Shown: positions 25,015 to 34,863, counted from the first letter of the stretch. The stretch is 64,000 nt of DNA from Vibrio furnissii CIP 102972 (GCF_000176175.1 NZ_ACZP01000013.1:62001-126000); one strand, 5' to 3'. The notes: generated from the sequence alone by a model not told the origin. Translations and numbers: made by a program.

Positions 25015-26754
25015 ATGTCTGAACTTACTACTCAAGTGGCGGGTGCCAGTGGCATCAGCCCGAATGGCGCTTCGGTCAGAGGCATGGACGATGTCAGCCG
25101 TAAATTGAAACAGCTGTGGTCAAGCAGTCAGCGCAATCTGGTGCTCTCTGCGGTGCTGGCCGCGATTGTGGCGGCGCTGATTGTGGTCGCGCTGTGGAGT
25201 TCGTCGCAGAGCTTCCGTGCGCTGTATGGTCAGCAAGAGCAGTTTGATGTGGGCGATATTGTCTCGGTGCTGGAAGCGGAAAGCATCAGCTACCGCTTGC
25301 AAGAGCAGAATGGCCAAGTTCTGGTGCCGGAAGGGGAAGTGGCGCGCGTACGCATGCTGCTGGCTGCCAAAGGCATCAAAGCCAAGCTGCCGACCGGACT
25401 GGATTCACTGCAGGAAGACAGCTCGCTTGGCACCAGCCAGTTTATGGAAACCGCCCGTTACCGTCACGGTCTGGAAGGTGAGTTAGTGCGCACTATCATC
25501 GCACTCAATGCGGTGTCGAACGCGCGTGTGCATCTGGCCATTCCTCGTCAAACGCTGTTTGTGCGCCAGAACGGCGAAGCGCCGTCGGCATCCGTCATGC
25601 TGGAACTCAAAGCGGGTGAAGACCTTAAACCGGAGCAGGTGGAAGCGATCATCAATCTGGTGGTGGGCAGTGTGACGGGCATGAAGCCGGAATTCGTCTC
25701 GGTGATTGACCAGTATGGCCGCTTGCTGAGCGCCGACGTGGCGTCGGGTGATTCAGGCAAAGTGAACGCCAAATACCTTGATTACCAGAAGAATCTAGAG
25801 AAGCAGGTGATTCAGCGCGCGGCAGACATGCTGACGCCGATCGTCGGGCCAAGCAACTTCCGCGTGCAGGTGGCAGCCGACATGGATTTCAGCCGTGTGG
25901 AAGAGACACAGGAAATCCTCGATAACACGCCGGTGGTGCAAAACGAACACACCGTTCAGAACAACTCGATTGACCAGATTGCGCTCGGCATTCCGGGGTC
26001 GCTGAGCAACCAGCCGCCAGTGACTGGTGAGAAGCCGACTCAGGACAGCCAGAACTCGAACGCGCGCTCTGAAATCAACCGCCAGTACGCCGTGGGCAGC
26101 AGTGTGCGCCGCACGCAGTACCAGCAAGGCCAGGTGAAAAAACTCAACGTTTCTGTGCTGTTGAACTCGGCGGCTGCGCCGAATGGCACCGCGTGGAGCG
26201 ACCAAGAGAAGACGGAGATCTCCGCCATGCTGATGGATGCCGTTGGCATCAGCGCCGCACGCGGTGACAGCCTGAGCCTGATGAGCTTTAACTTTACGCC
26301 GATTGAGATTGAAGCGCCGCCAAGCATTCCATGGTGGCAGGACCCGACCGTGCAGCAGCCGCTGCGTTACGTGATTGGCGGCCTGCTGGGCATGGCGATG
26401 ATCTTTTTCGTGTTGCGTCCGCTGATCATGCATCTCACCGGTGCGGATCGTCGCAGCCAAGAGCTGGAATTTGCGCCGCCGCCAGAAGAGCCTTACTACG
26501 AAAATCTTCAAACTCGTGAAGAGCGTGAACGGGAAGATGCGCTCAACCGCCGCTTGGAGGAGAAAGGCATCAAAGCATCCAGCGGTCTGGACGTGAGCAG
26601 CGACATGTTGCCACCGCCGGGATCGCCGTTAGAAATTCAACTGAAACATCTGCAGCTGATTGCCAATGAAGAGCCAGAACGCGTCGCAGAAGTCTTGAAA
26701 CAGTGGGTAAATGTGAATGAACACAGCACAGTCAACGCAGAACCAAGAGCTTAA
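25015..26754 (+). CDS. fliF: Lateral flagellar MS-ring protein FliF
   Basis: The 579-residue protein has two membrane helices (about 41-65 LVLSAVLAAIVAALIVVALWSS and 440-462 YVIGGLLGMAMIFFVLRPLIM), the YscJ/FliF ring-building domain (about 66-245: VPEGEVARVRMLLAAKGIKAKLPTGLD, ALNAVSNARVHLAIPRQTLFVR) and the FliF beta-collar domain (about 270-430). The C-terminal tail contacts FliG. Its last 38 bases overlap fliG. Confidence 0.96.
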   Translation: MSELTTQVAGASGISPNGASVRGMDDVSRKLKQLWSSSQRNLVLSAVLAAIVAALIVVALWSSSQSFRALYGQQEQFDVGDIVSVLEAESISYRLQEQNGQVLVPEGEVARVRMLLAAKGIKAKLPTGLDSLQEDSSLGTSQFMETARYRHGLEGELVRTIIALNAVSNARVHLAIPRQTLFVRQNGEAPSASVMLELKAGEDLKPEQVEAIINLVVGSVTGMKPEFVSVIDQYGRLLSADVASGDSGKVNAKYLDYQKNLEKQVIQRAADMLTPIVGPSNFRVQVAADMDFSRVEETQEILDNTPVVQNEHTVQNNSIDQIALGIPGSLSNQPPVTGEKPTQDSQNSNARSEINRQYAVGSSVRRTQYQQGQVKKLNVSVLLNSAAAPNGTAWSDQEKTEISAMLMDAVGISAARGDSLSLMSFNFTPIEIEAPPSIPWWQDPTVQQPLRYVIGGLLGMAMIFFVLRPLIMHLTGADRRSQELEFAPPPEEPYYENLQTREEREREDALNRRLEEKGIKASSGLDVSSDMLPPPGSPLEIQLKHLQLIANEEPERVAEVLKQWVNVNEHSTVNAEPRA

Positions 26755-27736
26755 TCATGTCGAGCAGACCGCACTGGTCCTGCTCGGAATGGGCGAAGAT
26801 GCCGCGGCGAAAGTGCTGCGTCATTTCAGCCGCGATGAAACGCAGCGCGTGACCAAAGCGATGGCGCGCCTCAGCGGCATCAAAAGCGACAACGCGAAAA
26901 ACATCATTCAGCAGTTCTTTGATGATTTTCGTCAGCACAGTGGCATTCGTGGCGCGTCAAAAGAGTACTTGTCCAACACGCTGCGCAAAGCGCTGGGTAA
27001 CGATCTGGCCAAAGGCCTGCTCAACACCCTGTATGGCGACGAGATTCGCAATAACATGCAGCGTCTGCAATGGGTGGACGCGGACATGCTGGCGCGCTTT
27101 ATCAGCAACGAACACCCGCAGATGCAGGCGATTTTCCTCGCCTATCTGCCGCCGGACAGTTCGTCTGCGGTGTTGAAATGCCTGCCGCAGGATTATCACG
27201 ATGAGCTGCTGTACCGCATCGCGCGTCTGCAGGACATCGACCATCAGGTCGCCAACGATCTCAATGAGCTGATTGAACGTTGCATTGAACAGGTCTCGGT
27301 GACGCAAAGCGCGCCGCTGTCCGGCGTGAAGCAGGTCGCGGATATCATTAACCGCTTTGAAGGCGATCGCGCCACGCTGATGGAAATGCTCAAACTGCAT
27401 GATGAAGATGTGGTGAGCGAAATCGAACAGAACATGTTTGACTTTATGGTGCTCGGCCGTCAGCGCGAAGAGACCATGGACCGTCTGGTGCAACAAGTAC
27501 CGATGGAGCTGTGGGGCATTGCGCTCAAAGGGGCGGAGATCACGTTGCAACAGGCGATCAAACGCTCGATGCCGCAACGTATGGTCAAGGCGCTGGAAGA
27601 CGATATGCAGGTGCGTGGTGCGGTGGCCCTTAGCCGGGTTGAGCGCGCGCGTCAGGACATCATGCAGATTGTGCGTGAACTGAGCGAAGCAGGCGAAATC
27701 GAACTGCTGCTTTATCAGGAACCGACGGTGGAGTAA
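26717..27736 (+). CDS. fliG: Lateral flagellar switch protein FliG
   Basis: The 339-residue protein has all three FliG domains: N-terminal FliF-binding (about 15-105, EQTALVLLGMGEDAAAKVLRHFSRDE), middle (about 115-190, with EHPQ: ISNEHPQMQAIFLAYLPPDSS) and C-terminal torque domain (about 235-330: MFDFMVLGRQREETMDRLVQQVPMELWGIALKGAE). The torque helix interacts with LafT. It starts inside fliF (38-base overlap), suggesting coupled translation. Confidence 0.95.
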   Translation: MNTAQSTQNQELNHVEQTALVLLGMGEDAAAKVLRHFSRDETQRVTKAMARLSGIKSDNAKNIIQQFFDDFRQHSGIRGASKEYLSNTLRKALGNDLAKGLLNTLYGDEIRNNMQRLQWVDADMLARFISNEHPQMQAIFLAYLPPDSSSAVLKCLPQDYHDELLYRIARLQDIDHQVANDLNELIERCIEQVSVTQSAPLSGVKQVADIINRFEGDRATLMEMLKLHDEDVVSEIEQNMFDFMVLGRQREETMDRLVQQVPMELWGIALKGAEITLQQAIKRSMPQRMVKALEDDMQVRGAVALSRVERARQDIMQIVRELSEAGEIELLLYQEPTVE

Positions 27737-27739
27737 GCC

Positions 27740-28483
27740 ATGTCAGCAGAAAAAATTATGCGTCTGCCTACGGGCAGTTATCGTCTGCACCGTTTCCCAC
27801 CACTGGCTCAGCCAGTGAAGGCGCCGGACGATCGGTTGCCCGATGACGAGTGGCAGGACACGCAGGTGGATATTCAGCAGCAGCTCGAAGCCGGTTTTCA
27901 GCAAGGGTTGCAGCAGGGCTATGACGAAGGTTTGCGTCAGGGGCTGGAACAGGGCAAGCAACAAGGCATGATGGACGGCCAGAAAGAGGGGTTTCAGAAA
28001 GGCTTTGTCTCCGGCGAACAGTCCGGTAAGCAGCACTTTTTGGACGCTGCCAAGCCGGTCAACGAACTGTATCAAACCCTGTCGCGCTGGCAGGCGGAAC
28101 GCGAGCAGCAGCAGCGTCACATCATTTGTGAGCTGGTGCAGAAAGTCGCGCAGCAGGTCATTCGCGCTGAACTGACGCTGATGCCGCAGCAGATTCTGTC
28201 GCTGGTGGGCGAAACCCTCGATGCGATGCCGGGCAAAGCGGAAAGCGTGACCGTGCATCTGAATCCGCAGGATCTGGACCGCATTCGCGACATCAATGCC
28301 GATCTGCCCAAGAGCTGGAAACTGGTGGCGAACAAAGAGCTGCCCGTGGGCGGTTGCCATCTGGTCACGGACGATGCCGAAGCCGATGCCAGCTGTGATT
28401 CACGCCTGCAAGCGTGCATGGACAATGTGAAACAGCATTTGCTGGAGGAAGTCACCGCAGGGCAAGAGGTGGCGGATGAGTAA
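27740..28483 (+). CDS. fliH: Lateral flagellar export regulator FliH
   Basis: The 247-residue protein has a Gln/Gly-rich middle helix with repeated GxxxG spacing (FQQGLQQGYDEGLRQGLEQG ... DGQKEGFQKGF, about 53-95), a hallmark of FliH, and a C-terminal domain (about 120-240) that binds the N-terminus of FliI. FliH dimers inhibit the ATPase and dock it at the C-ring. It overlaps fliI by 8 bases. Confidence 0.92.
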   Translation: MSAEKIMRLPTGSYRLHRFPPLAQPVKAPDDRLPDDEWQDTQVDIQQQLEAGFQQGLQQGYDEGLRQGLEQGKQQGMMDGQKEGFQKGFVSGEQSGKQHFLDAAKPVNELYQTLSRWQAEREQQQRHIICELVQKVAQQVIRAELTLMPQQILSLVGETLDAMPGKAESVTVHLNPQDLDRIRDINADLPKSWKLVANKELPVGGCHLVTDDAEADASCDSRLQACMDNVKQHLLEEVTAGQEVADE

Positions 28484-29822
28484 TCCGCACAGCGGCGGAA
28501 TGCTGACGGACCGCCTCAACGATGCCATCGCGTCGCTCGATTCCGTGCCAGTGGCGCGGGTGACCGGGCGACTGGTGAAGGTGAACGGCCTGATGCTGCA
28601 AGCGGTGGGCTGCCGCTTCAAACTCGAACAACGCTGTCTGGTCGAAACCGCTGAAGGCGACATGATCGAAGCACAAGTGGTCGGTTTCGACCACAATGTC
28701 GCCTATTTAATGCCCATTCGCCGCTTGGGGGGCTTGTTTGCGGGGGCAAAAGTGGTGCCGCTGGAAGGCGACAGCACGGTGCAGCTCAGCAGCCAATGGC
28801 TCGGCCGGGTGGTGAACGGGTTAGGCGAAGCACTGGATGACGGCGCGCCGCTGCGCGGTGGCGACCGCGTGTCGCTCGAACCCAAGCCGATTAATCCGCT
28901 CAAACGTCGCCCGGTGGACACGCCGCTCGATGTCGGCGTCCGCACGATTAATGGCCTGCTGACGGTCGGCAAAGGTCAGCGCATCGGCCTGATGGCCGGC
29001 AGTGGCGTGGGCAAAAGTGTGCTGATGGGGATGATCACCCAGAACACGGAAGCAGACGTGATTGTGGTCGGGCTGATTGGGGAACGCGGCCGCGAGGTGC
29101 GTGAATTCATCGAGCGCAACCTGACTGAACACACACGCCGCAAAGCGATCATCATTGCCGCACCAGCGGATGAGTCGCCGTTGATGCGTCTGCGCGCGAC
29201 GCTGCTTTGCCACCGCGTGGCGGAGTATTTTCGCGATCAGGGCAAAGATGTCCTGCTGCTGATGGATTCGCTGACCCGCTATGCGATGGCGCAGCGTGAA
29301 ATTGCCTTGTCGCTTGGCGAACCGCCTGCATCGCGCGGGTATCCACCGTCGGTATTCAGCGTGTTGCCGCAACTGCTTGAGCGGGCGGGCAACAGCGACA
29401 ACCCGGATGGCAGCCTGAGCGCCATTTATACCGTGCTGGCCGAAGGCGACGATCAGCAAGATCCGGTGGTCGACTCGGCGCGCGCGATCCTCGATGGTCA
29501 TGTGGTGTTGTCGCGTCAGTTGGCCGAGCAAGGGCACTACCCGGCGATTGATGTCAACGCGTCGATCAGCCGCTGTATGTCGGCGGTGACACCGGAGGCG
29601 CACGTCACGGTTGCCAATCAGTTTCGTCAGCTTTACGCCAACTATTTGCAGGTCAAAGAGCTGCTGCCGCTCGGCGGTTACCAGCCGGGGCAGGATGCGG
29701 AGCTGGATCGCGCCGTCGCCATGTATCCTCATCTCAAAGCATTTCTGCAACAGTCGGCCAAAGAGCGTGTCGATTACAACGCAAGCCTGACCCAACTGGC
29801 TCAGCTGTTTCAAATGCCGTGA
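28476..29822 (+). CDS. fliI: Lateral flagellar export ATPase FliI
   Basis: The 448-residue protein resembles F1-beta: N-terminal beta-barrel (about 20-95), Walker A at about 170-177 (GLMAGSGVGKSVLM), Walker B LLLMDSLTRYAMAQREIALSLGEPPASRGYPPSVF and the catalytic GERGREVREF. It energises unloading of export substrates and chaperones. It sits between fliH and fliJ. Confidence 0.97.
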   Translation: MSNPHSGGMLTDRLNDAIASLDSVPVARVTGRLVKVNGLMLQAVGCRFKLEQRCLVETAEGDMIEAQVVGFDHNVAYLMPIRRLGGLFAGAKVVPLEGDSTVQLSSQWLGRVVNGLGEALDDGAPLRGGDRVSLEPKPINPLKRRPVDTPLDVGVRTINGLLTVGKGQRIGLMAGSGVGKSVLMGMITQNTEADVIVVGLIGERGREVREFIERNLTEHTRRKAIIIAAPADESPLMRLRATLLCHRVAEYFRDQGKDVLLLMDSLTRYAMAQREIALSLGEPPASRGYPPSVFSVLPQLLERAGNSDNPDGSLSAIYTVLAEGDDQQDPVVDSARAILDGHVVLSRQLAEQGHYPAIDVNASISRCMSAVTPEAHVTVANQFRQLYANYLQVKELLPLGGYQPGQDAELDRAVAMYPHLKAFLQQSAKERVDYNASLTQLAQLFQMP

Positions 29823-29830
29823 GATAAGTC

Positions 29831-30271
29831 ATGAAAGAGAAGATTCGCGCCGTCGGCAAACTGCAACAGGTCGAAGAGAAAACCCGCGACCGCATCGGGC
29901 AGCAGCTCGATTCGATGCGCCAGCGTCATCAATATCTGCAAGCGCAGCTCAATCAATTGGCGAGTCTTAAATCCAGCGCTGGCGATTCAACGCTGCATGC
30001 GCCAACGCTCAACAGTGCGCTGTTGATGAACCTCAATCGGGTCGACCACATGCTGCAAAAACTGCTGCGTCACCATGAGCAGGAACAAGCGGTGATGGCG
30101 GCGCAGTGTCATTCGGTGCAACAGGTGCTGGAGAGTAAACATGCGCGGGTCAAAGGGTTAGAACAGGTGCTGGAGCGCTGGCGCAAAAAGCAGGCTTTTG
30201 AGCGTGCGCGCAAAGAGCAAAAGCAGATCGAAGATATCCTCAACGCGCGCCATCGTAAGCGCGCATTGTGA
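29831..30271 (+). CDS. fliJ: Lateral flagellar export chaperone FliJ
   Basis: The 146-residue protein is almost wholly coiled coil (RAVGKLQQVEEKTRDRIGQQLDSMRQ, then VLERWRKKQAFERARKEQKQIEDILNARHRKRAL), matching FliJ size and charge pattern. FliJ plugs the FliI hexamer like the gamma subunit of ATP synthase and links it to FlhA. It is the last gene of the motY-lafK-fliEFGHIJ block. Confidence 0.9.
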   Translation: MKEKIRAVGKLQQVEEKTRDRIGQQLDSMRQRHQYLQAQLNQLASLKSSAGDSTLHAPTLNSALLMNLNRVDHMLQKLLRHHEQEQAVMAAQCHSVQQVLESKHARVKGLEQVLERWRKKQAFERARKEQKQIEDILNARHRKRAL

Positions 30272-30310
30272 TTCGAATGGGGCGACGCCAGGAGCTGCCG
30301 TCAGTTGAAC

Positions 30311-31378
30311 TTAAGCCAGTTCGCCAGTGGCCTGAAACGTTTCCAGCTTGGCCAGATACGGTGACAGATCGGCGATATTCTCCGCCAGCCAGGCTGGGTT
30401 GTAGTAGGTATCGAGATAACGCTCACCGCTGTCGCACAGCAGCGTCACAATCGAGCCGGTTTCTCCGCGGCGTTTCATCTCACTCGCCAGTTGCAGCGCG
30501 CCATACAGGTTGGTGCCGGTGGAGGCGCCCGCTTTACGGCCGAGAATTTTTTCCAGCCATTGAATGGTCGCGATGCTTGCTGCATCCGGCACCACACGCA
30601 TCTCATCCACCACATTCGGAATAAAGCTTGGCTCAACGCGAGGGCGGCCAATGCCTTCAATTTTGCTGCCGCACTTGAGCGTCAGGTTCGGATTGCGGGT
30701 TTGGTAAAAATCGTAAAACACCGAATTCTCCGGATCGACCACGCACAGTTTGGTGTTGTGCTGCTGATAGCGAATAAAGCGGCCAATGGTTGCTGAGGTG
30801 CCGCCTGTACCCGGGCTCATCACGATCCAGCTTGGAATCGGGTGATCTTCCATCTTCATCTGATGAAAAATGCTGTCGGCGATGTTGCTGTTGCCACGCC
30901 AGTCGGTGGCGCGCTCGGCGTAGGTGAATTGGTCCATGTAATGACCATTCAGCTCTTTGGCCAGACGGCGCGACTCGTCATAAATCTGATCCGAGCGGTC
31001 GACCAAATGAGCCTTGCCGCCGTAAAACTCAATCTGCTCAATCTTCTTACGTGCGGTGCATTTGGGCATCACGGCAATAAATGGCAGACCCAGCAGGCGC
31101 GCAAAGTATGCTTCAGACACCGCGGTGCTGCCGGAGGATGATTCGATGATCGGTGTGTCCGGACCAACCCAGCCGTTACAAATGGCGTAGAGAAACAGTG
31201 AACGCGCCAAACGGTGTTTGAGTGAGCCGGTCGGGTGAGTGCTTTCATCTTTCAGATAGATGTCGATGCCAGCCACGCACGGCAGGTCGAGTTTGATCAG
31301 GTGCGTGTCGGCAGAGCGTTGAAAGTCGGCTTCGATTTTGCGAATCGCGCTGTTAATCCATTGATGGTCGGTGCACAT
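30311..31378 (-). CDS. PLP-dependent cysteine synthase-family enzyme
   Basis: About 355 residues from the ATG at 31378, which has GGAGAG 6 bases upstream; the frame stays open much further, but that part would overlap the divergent regulator gene. Fold type II PLP enzyme: Schiff-base lysine in [14 protein letters not shown] (about 55), phosphate-binding loop in [12 protein letters not shown], substrate loop [13 protein letters not shown]. It belongs to the group annotated as cysteine synthase-like, but the reaction (cysteine or serine lyase, desulfhydrase or synthase) cannot be told. The divergent Lrp-type regulator suggests amino-acid-responsive control. Confidence 0.88.
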   Translation of the reverse strand: MCTDHQWINSAIRKIEADFQRSADTHLIKLDLPCVAGIDIYLKDESTHPTGSLKHRLARSLFLYAICNGWVGPDTPIIESSSGSTAVSEAYFARLLGLPFIAVMPKCTARKKIEQIEFYGGKAHLVDRSDQIYDESRRLAKELNGHYMDQFTYAERATDWRGNSNIADSIFHQMKMEDHPIPSWIVMSPGTGGTSATIGRFIRYQQHNTKLCVVDPENSVFYDFYQTRNPNLTLKCGSKIEGIGRPRVEPSFIPNVVDEMRVVPDAASIATIQWLEKILGRKAGASTGTNLYGALQLASEMKRRGETGSIVTLLCDSGERYLDTYYNPAWLAENIADLSPYLAKLETFQATGELA

Positions 31379-31549
31379 AGGTCTCTCCATGAGCGTGAAT
31401 CCCAAACCCAGCGCAAGGTCGCGCAACGTTTGGGAACATTGAAATCGGTATGGGAATAATTTAGCTGTAAGGGGAGAGAAAAACTTTGCTAATTTGCCTA
31501 TGGTTTTGTAGGTTTGGAGAATAATTTTCTCCCGAATGGCGTTAAACGT

Positions 31550-32008
31550 ATGCAACTCGACAAAATTGATCGTCAGATCTTGGCAATTTTGCAAAAAGAC
31601 AGCACGGTGTCGCTCAACGATTTGGCGGAAGCGGTTCATCTCACCACCACGCCTTGCTGGAAGCGACTGAAAAAGCTGGAAGAATCCGGCATTCTCAGCA
31701 AACGGGTCGCGCTGCTTGATCCGGAAAAACTCGACTTGTCGTTTATCGCCTTTGTGATGGTCAAAACCAGCGACCATTCGCACGAGTGGTATCGCCGTTT
31801 TGTGGCGACGGTGGATGACTACCCGGAAGTGATGGAGTTCTACCGCATGGCGGGGGAGTACGATTACATGATGAAAGTGCTGGTCAAAGACATGAAGCAC
31901 TTTGACCAGTTTTACAAAAAGCTGGTGAACAGCGTCGGCGGGCTGAATAATGTCACATCGACTTTTGCGATGGAATCGCTTAAATACACCACCGAGCTAC
32001 CGCTTTAA
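31550..32008 (+). CDS. Lrp/AsnC family transcriptional regulator
   Basis: 152 residues from the ATG at 31550 ([20 protein letters not shown]); an in-frame TTG at 31514 is less likely. The helix-turn-helix is at about 4-60 ([28 protein letters not shown]) and the RAM/AsnC ligand-binding domain at about 65-145 ([39 protein letters not shown]). It is divergent from the PLP enzyme with about 170 bases between, the usual set-up for local activation by the substrate amino acid. Confidence 0.93.
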   Translation: MQLDKIDRQILAILQKDSTVSLNDLAEAVHLTTTPCWKRLKKLEESGILSKRVALLDPEKLDLSFIAFVMVKTSDHSHEWYRRFVATVDDYPEVMEFYRMAGEYDYMMKVLVKDMKHFDQFYKKLVNSVGGLNNVTSTFAMESLKYTTELPL

Positions 32009-32066
32009 CGCGCAACCACCGAACGCCGCGGTGAGCGGATGTTCGGTGATTGACGGCATCGTGAGC

Positions 32067-32180
32067 TTAGCCAAATAACCAAGCGAGCAGCAAAACCACG
32101 GCCAGCAAGACCGCGAATGCTTTGAGTAGCGGTTTGATGTCTGTGCTACCGCCATTGGGTGGTTGATTACAGCATCCCAT
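32067..32180 (-). CDS. Small single-helix membrane protein, 37 residues
   Basis: A short frame preceded by a very strong ribosome-binding site (TTTGGAGGGGAC). The N-terminus MGCCNQPPNGGSTDIKP has a Cys pair and is followed by one hydrophobic helix (about 18-36, LLKAFAVLLAVVLLLAWLF). An ATG three bases upstream would add one Met. The Cys pair could bind a metal or be acylated. No known function. Confidence 0.6.
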   Translation of the reverse strand: MGCCNQPPNGGSTDIKPLLKAFAVLLAVVLLLAWLFG

Positions 32181-32258
32181 CATGTCCCCTCCAAAGTGAA
32201 TGTCGGTAGCACTTTAAAGCCTGACCTTGGGTGAAGGTAAAGCCTCAGTGCGAAAAAC

Positions 32259-33122
32259 TCAGCTGTTTTTAAATCGCATCACGCCTTCTTGCACGGCGGT
32301 AGCGACCAGATGGCCTTCCCGGTTGTAGATTTCCCCACGCACTAAGCCGCGCGTGTTGCTTGCCGTCGGGCTTTCAATCGCATACAGCAACCATTCATCC
32401 ATTTTGAACGGACGGTGGAACCAAATCGAGTGGTCAATGGTGGCCACTTGGAACTTCGGTGTCATCAGCGTCACTTCATGCGGGTGCAGCGCCGTGACCA
32501 AAAATCCCCAGTCTGAGGCGTAACCCAGCAGGTATTGGTGAATGAGTTGGTTGTTAGGCAGTTCGCCGTTGGCACGAATCCACAGGTACTGTTTGGGTTC
32601 CGCTTTTTGCGGATTCAGCGGATTGATGACGGTCACCGGGCGCATCTCAATCGGCTTTTCACCGCAGAACACTTTCTTCACTTTTTCTGGCAGCAGGTGC
32701 GCAATTTGCGCCGCCAATTCGGATTCTGAGGCAAAGTTCTCTGGCCCCGGAACATCCGGCATGGTTTTCTGGTGCTCAAAGCCCGGCGCTTCACCGTGGT
32801 AAGAGGCGGTGAGGTAGAAAATTGGGCGGCCGTTTTGAATCGCTTTCACGCGACGTGTGCTAAAACTGCGGCCATCGCGCAGGTTCTCAACATCGTAAAT
32901 GATCGGTTTTTCAGGATCGCCAGGATGGAGGAAGTAACTGTGAAAAGAGTGCACGGTGCGATCGGGTGCAACCGTGTAACGCGCCGCCGACAACGCCTGA
33001 CCGATCACCTGACCACCGTATACTTGTGGTAAGCCAAGGTTTTCGCTTGCGCCGCGGTAGAGACCCTCTTCCAGTTTTTCTAGCTGTAGTAAGTCCAACA
33101 GCTCGTTTAATGGTTTGCTCAT
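32259..33122 (-). CDS. tesB: Acyl-CoA thioesterase II
   Basis: The 287-residue double-hotdog protein matches TesB in length and motifs: [45 protein letters not shown], the second hotdog with [28 protein letters not shown], ending [14 protein letters not shown]. The catalytic Asp is expected in ATIDHSIWF, with Thr and Gln partners. It hydrolyses acyl-CoA of broad chain length in the cytoplasm. The tesB-ybaY-atl-ffs grouping is shared with E. coli. Confidence 0.95.
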   Translation of the reverse strand: MSKPLNELLDLLQLEKLEEGLYRGASENLGLPQVYGGQVIGQALSAARYTVAPDRTVHSFHSYFLHPGDPEKPIIYDVENLRDGRSFSTRRVKAIQNGRPIFYLTASYHGEAPGFEHQKTMPDVPGPENFASESELAAQIAHLLPEKVKKVFCGEKPIEMRPVTVINPLNPQKAEPKQYLWIRANGELPNNQLIHQYLLGYASDWGFLVTALHPHEVTLMTPKFQVATIDHSIWFHRPFKMDEWLLYAIESPTASNTRGLVRGEIYNREGHLVATAVQEGVMRFKNS

Positions 33123-33260
33123 GGCTCCTCACCTGTTTGGTTATGTGCGTTGTTATTTTGTGAGTTCGGTCAAATATTTGTCAAGACCTAGCGTGTGTCA
33201 TGACAGTTTATGAAACGGATCTTATAATGCCTGCGATTTCCTTGATTCAAGTGAGGCACT

Positions 33261-33707
33261 ATGAAAAAGGCATTAATTTTGGCGTCATCGGTTTTACTGG
33301 GTTCGGTTCTGGTGGGTTGCCAGAACGCGGAGGAGACTAGCCCAATGACGCAAACCACACCCGCTACTATGCAAACCGTCAGCGGCACCATGGCATACCG
33401 TGAGCGCATCGCGCTGCCCGACAACGCGGTGGTGACCGTGACTTTGCAAGACGTTTCTCTGATGGATGCGCCAGCGAAAGTGATCGCGACTCAAACCTTT
33501 GAGACGAAAGGCAAGCAAGTACCGTTTGCGTTTGAACTGGCATACGACAGCGCGCAAATCGACGCGCGTCATACCTACAGTGTCAGCGCTCGTATTGAGC
33601 TAAACGGCAAACTGCGCTTTATCACCGACACCCATTACGGTGTGATTACTGATGAGCATAACACTAACCAAGTGAATTTGAAGCTAGTCGGCGTTCGCGC
33701 TAACTGA
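33261..33707 (+). CDS. ybaY: YbaY-family lipoprotein
   Basis: The 148-residue protein has a lipoprotein signal (LLGSVLVGC, Cys20) and one YbaY domain (about 40-145: VSGTMAYRERIALPDNAVVTVTLQDVSLMDAPAKVIATQ, then PFAFELAYD, YSVSARIELNGKLRFITDT). Function is unknown; it is a predicted outer-membrane lipoprotein divergent from tesB as in E. coli. Confidence 0.88.
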   Translation: MKKALILASSVLLGSVLVGCQNAEETSPMTQTTPATMQTVSGTMAYRERIALPDNAVVTVTLQDVSLMDAPAKVIATQTFETKGKQVPFAFELAYDSAQIDARHTYSVSARIELNGKLRFITDTHYGVITDEHNTNQVNLKLVGVRAN

Positions 33708-33758
33708 GTGGTTTCATGACCGCTTTGTGCTGATCACGTTCACGGCGTGATGAAGCCA

Positions 33759-33781
33759 ATGGCAGCCTTAGGGCTGCCATT
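33759..33781. terminator. Shared hairpin terminator between ybaY and atl
   Basis: ATGGCAGCC pairs with GGGCTGCCAT over a TTA loop, followed on the plus strand by TTTGTATTT. The hairpin includes the last codons and stop of the converging atl gene, so it probably ends ybaY. Confidence 0.7.
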
Positions 33782-34070
33782 TGTATTTCTTGAGGGAAAT
33801 TCTTCCCTCAGCACTGACTGCAATGCCTTCCGCGACCAGACGTTCTCGCTGTCGGTCCCAATCGGGGCCGATGAGTGAAATCTCGCCTTTGCTATTAATC
33901 ACCCGAAACCACGGCAGTTTGCTATCTTTGGGTAAGTTGCCCAAGGCTTTTCCCACATGGCGCGCGTAACCCGGATAACCGGCCATTCGCGCAATTTCGC
34001 CGTAGGTTGAAACTTTTCCGTGCGGAATTTGGTGAATAACAGCAAAGATCTGTGCTAAAAATTGGTCCAT
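33768..34070 (-). CDS. atl: Alkyltransferase-like protein Atl (MGMT family without active-site Cys)
   Basis: The 100-residue protein matches the DNA-binding domain of O6-methylguanine-DNA methyltransferase (IPHGKVSTYGEIARMAGYPGYARHVGKALGNLP) but reads PWFRV where the methyltransferase has PCHRV, so it cannot accept the alkyl group. Atl proteins bind O6-alkylguanine and hand it to nucleotide excision repair. Length is typical for the family. Its start overlaps the 5' region of the divergent membrane-protein gene. Confidence 0.93.
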   Translation of the reverse strand: MDQFLAQIFAVIHQIPHGKVSTYGEIARMAGYPGYARHVGKALGNLPKDSKLPWFRVINSKGEISLIGPDWDRQRERLVAEGIAVSAEGRISLKKYKWQP

Positions 34071-34124
34071 AATGAGAGTGTCCCTAGTTCAATAGTTACC
34101 ACGGAAAGGTATAAGGAGCTGGAG

Positions 34125-34862
34125 TTGGTATTGTCCACGTTTCAATTTCTAATCACAACGGTATTGGTCATGGTCTGTGCCCGAGCGCTTGGCTTAAGCG
34201 AGGGTGACATTCCATTCATCACCTTCGTTATTCCCGCACTCTGGATTCTGCCACGTGGCGGCGTGAGTGGCTTCGTTCTGCTGGCTGGGATGGCTGCTTT
34301 TGGCATTACCCTTCCGCACCAACCCGTTGCGCTTTCTGTGAGCATGTGGGTTCTCTTCCCCATGATGATGGTAGCGTTTTCACGAGGCAGCAATAAAGGC
34401 ATTATGGCGGTCAGCGCTTTGATTGTGCTGACCTTGCAAGTGGGCATCATGGTGACGCAATCGGCAGGAAAACTGGGCGGCGCCCCTTGGATGACCATCG
34501 TCCAGATCGTGTCGGTGATGGCTGTGTGGTGGGCGGCTGCGAGCTGGAAACCGAGCCATCGCCATAGCTGGTGGGCGCTGGGGCTAGTCATTCCGTTGTG
34601 GGTCGCTGGGCTCACATTCGCATCGGTGATTGCGTTGTGTCTGACTGGCTTGGTCGCCATATTGGAGAGCCTATCGCAGGTCAAATCGTTTCACTGGAGC
34701 AAGCTGTTGTGCTGGACATTGCCTGCGGTGAGTTTCATGGCGGTGGTGCTGTCGCCCGACATTGACGTGCCGAACTCAGTGTTTGTGGTTTGGCTCTGTT
34801 TGTTGTCGACCGCTTGGATGACGGACTACATTTTAAAAAGCACAGAAGAACAGCCGTTGTAA
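34125..34862 (+). CDS. Integral membrane protein of unknown function
   Basis: About 245 residues from the TTG at 34125, chosen because AAGGAG lies 6-10 bases upstream; the frame is open back to 34062, inside the atl start. About seven hydrophobic helices are visible (TFQFLITTVLVMVCARALG, IPFITFVIPALWILP, FVLLAGMAAFGITL, SVSMWVLFPMMMVAF, AVSALIVLTLQVGIM, WALGLVIPLWVAGLTFASVIALC). I recognise no family. It is transcribed towards the diguanylate cyclase gene. Confidence 0.7.
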   Translation: MVLSTFQFLITTVLVMVCARALGLSEGDIPFITFVIPALWILPRGGVSGFVLLAGMAAFGITLPHQPVALSVSMWVLFPMMMVAFSRGSNKGIMAVSALIVLTLQVGIMVTQSAGKLGGAPWMTIVQIVSVMAVWWAAASWKPSHRHSWWALGLVIPLWVAGLTFASVIALCLTGLVAILESLSQVKSFHWSKLLCWTLPAVSFMAVVLSPDIDVPNSVFVVWLCLLSTAWMTDYILKSTEEQPL

Positions 34863-34863
34863 A

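Noticed and set aside
31379..31900. N-terminal extension of the PLP enzyme gene (up to 529 residues)
   Set aside because: It overlaps the divergent Lrp gene on the other strand, and a good ribosome-binding site sits at the internal start 31378.
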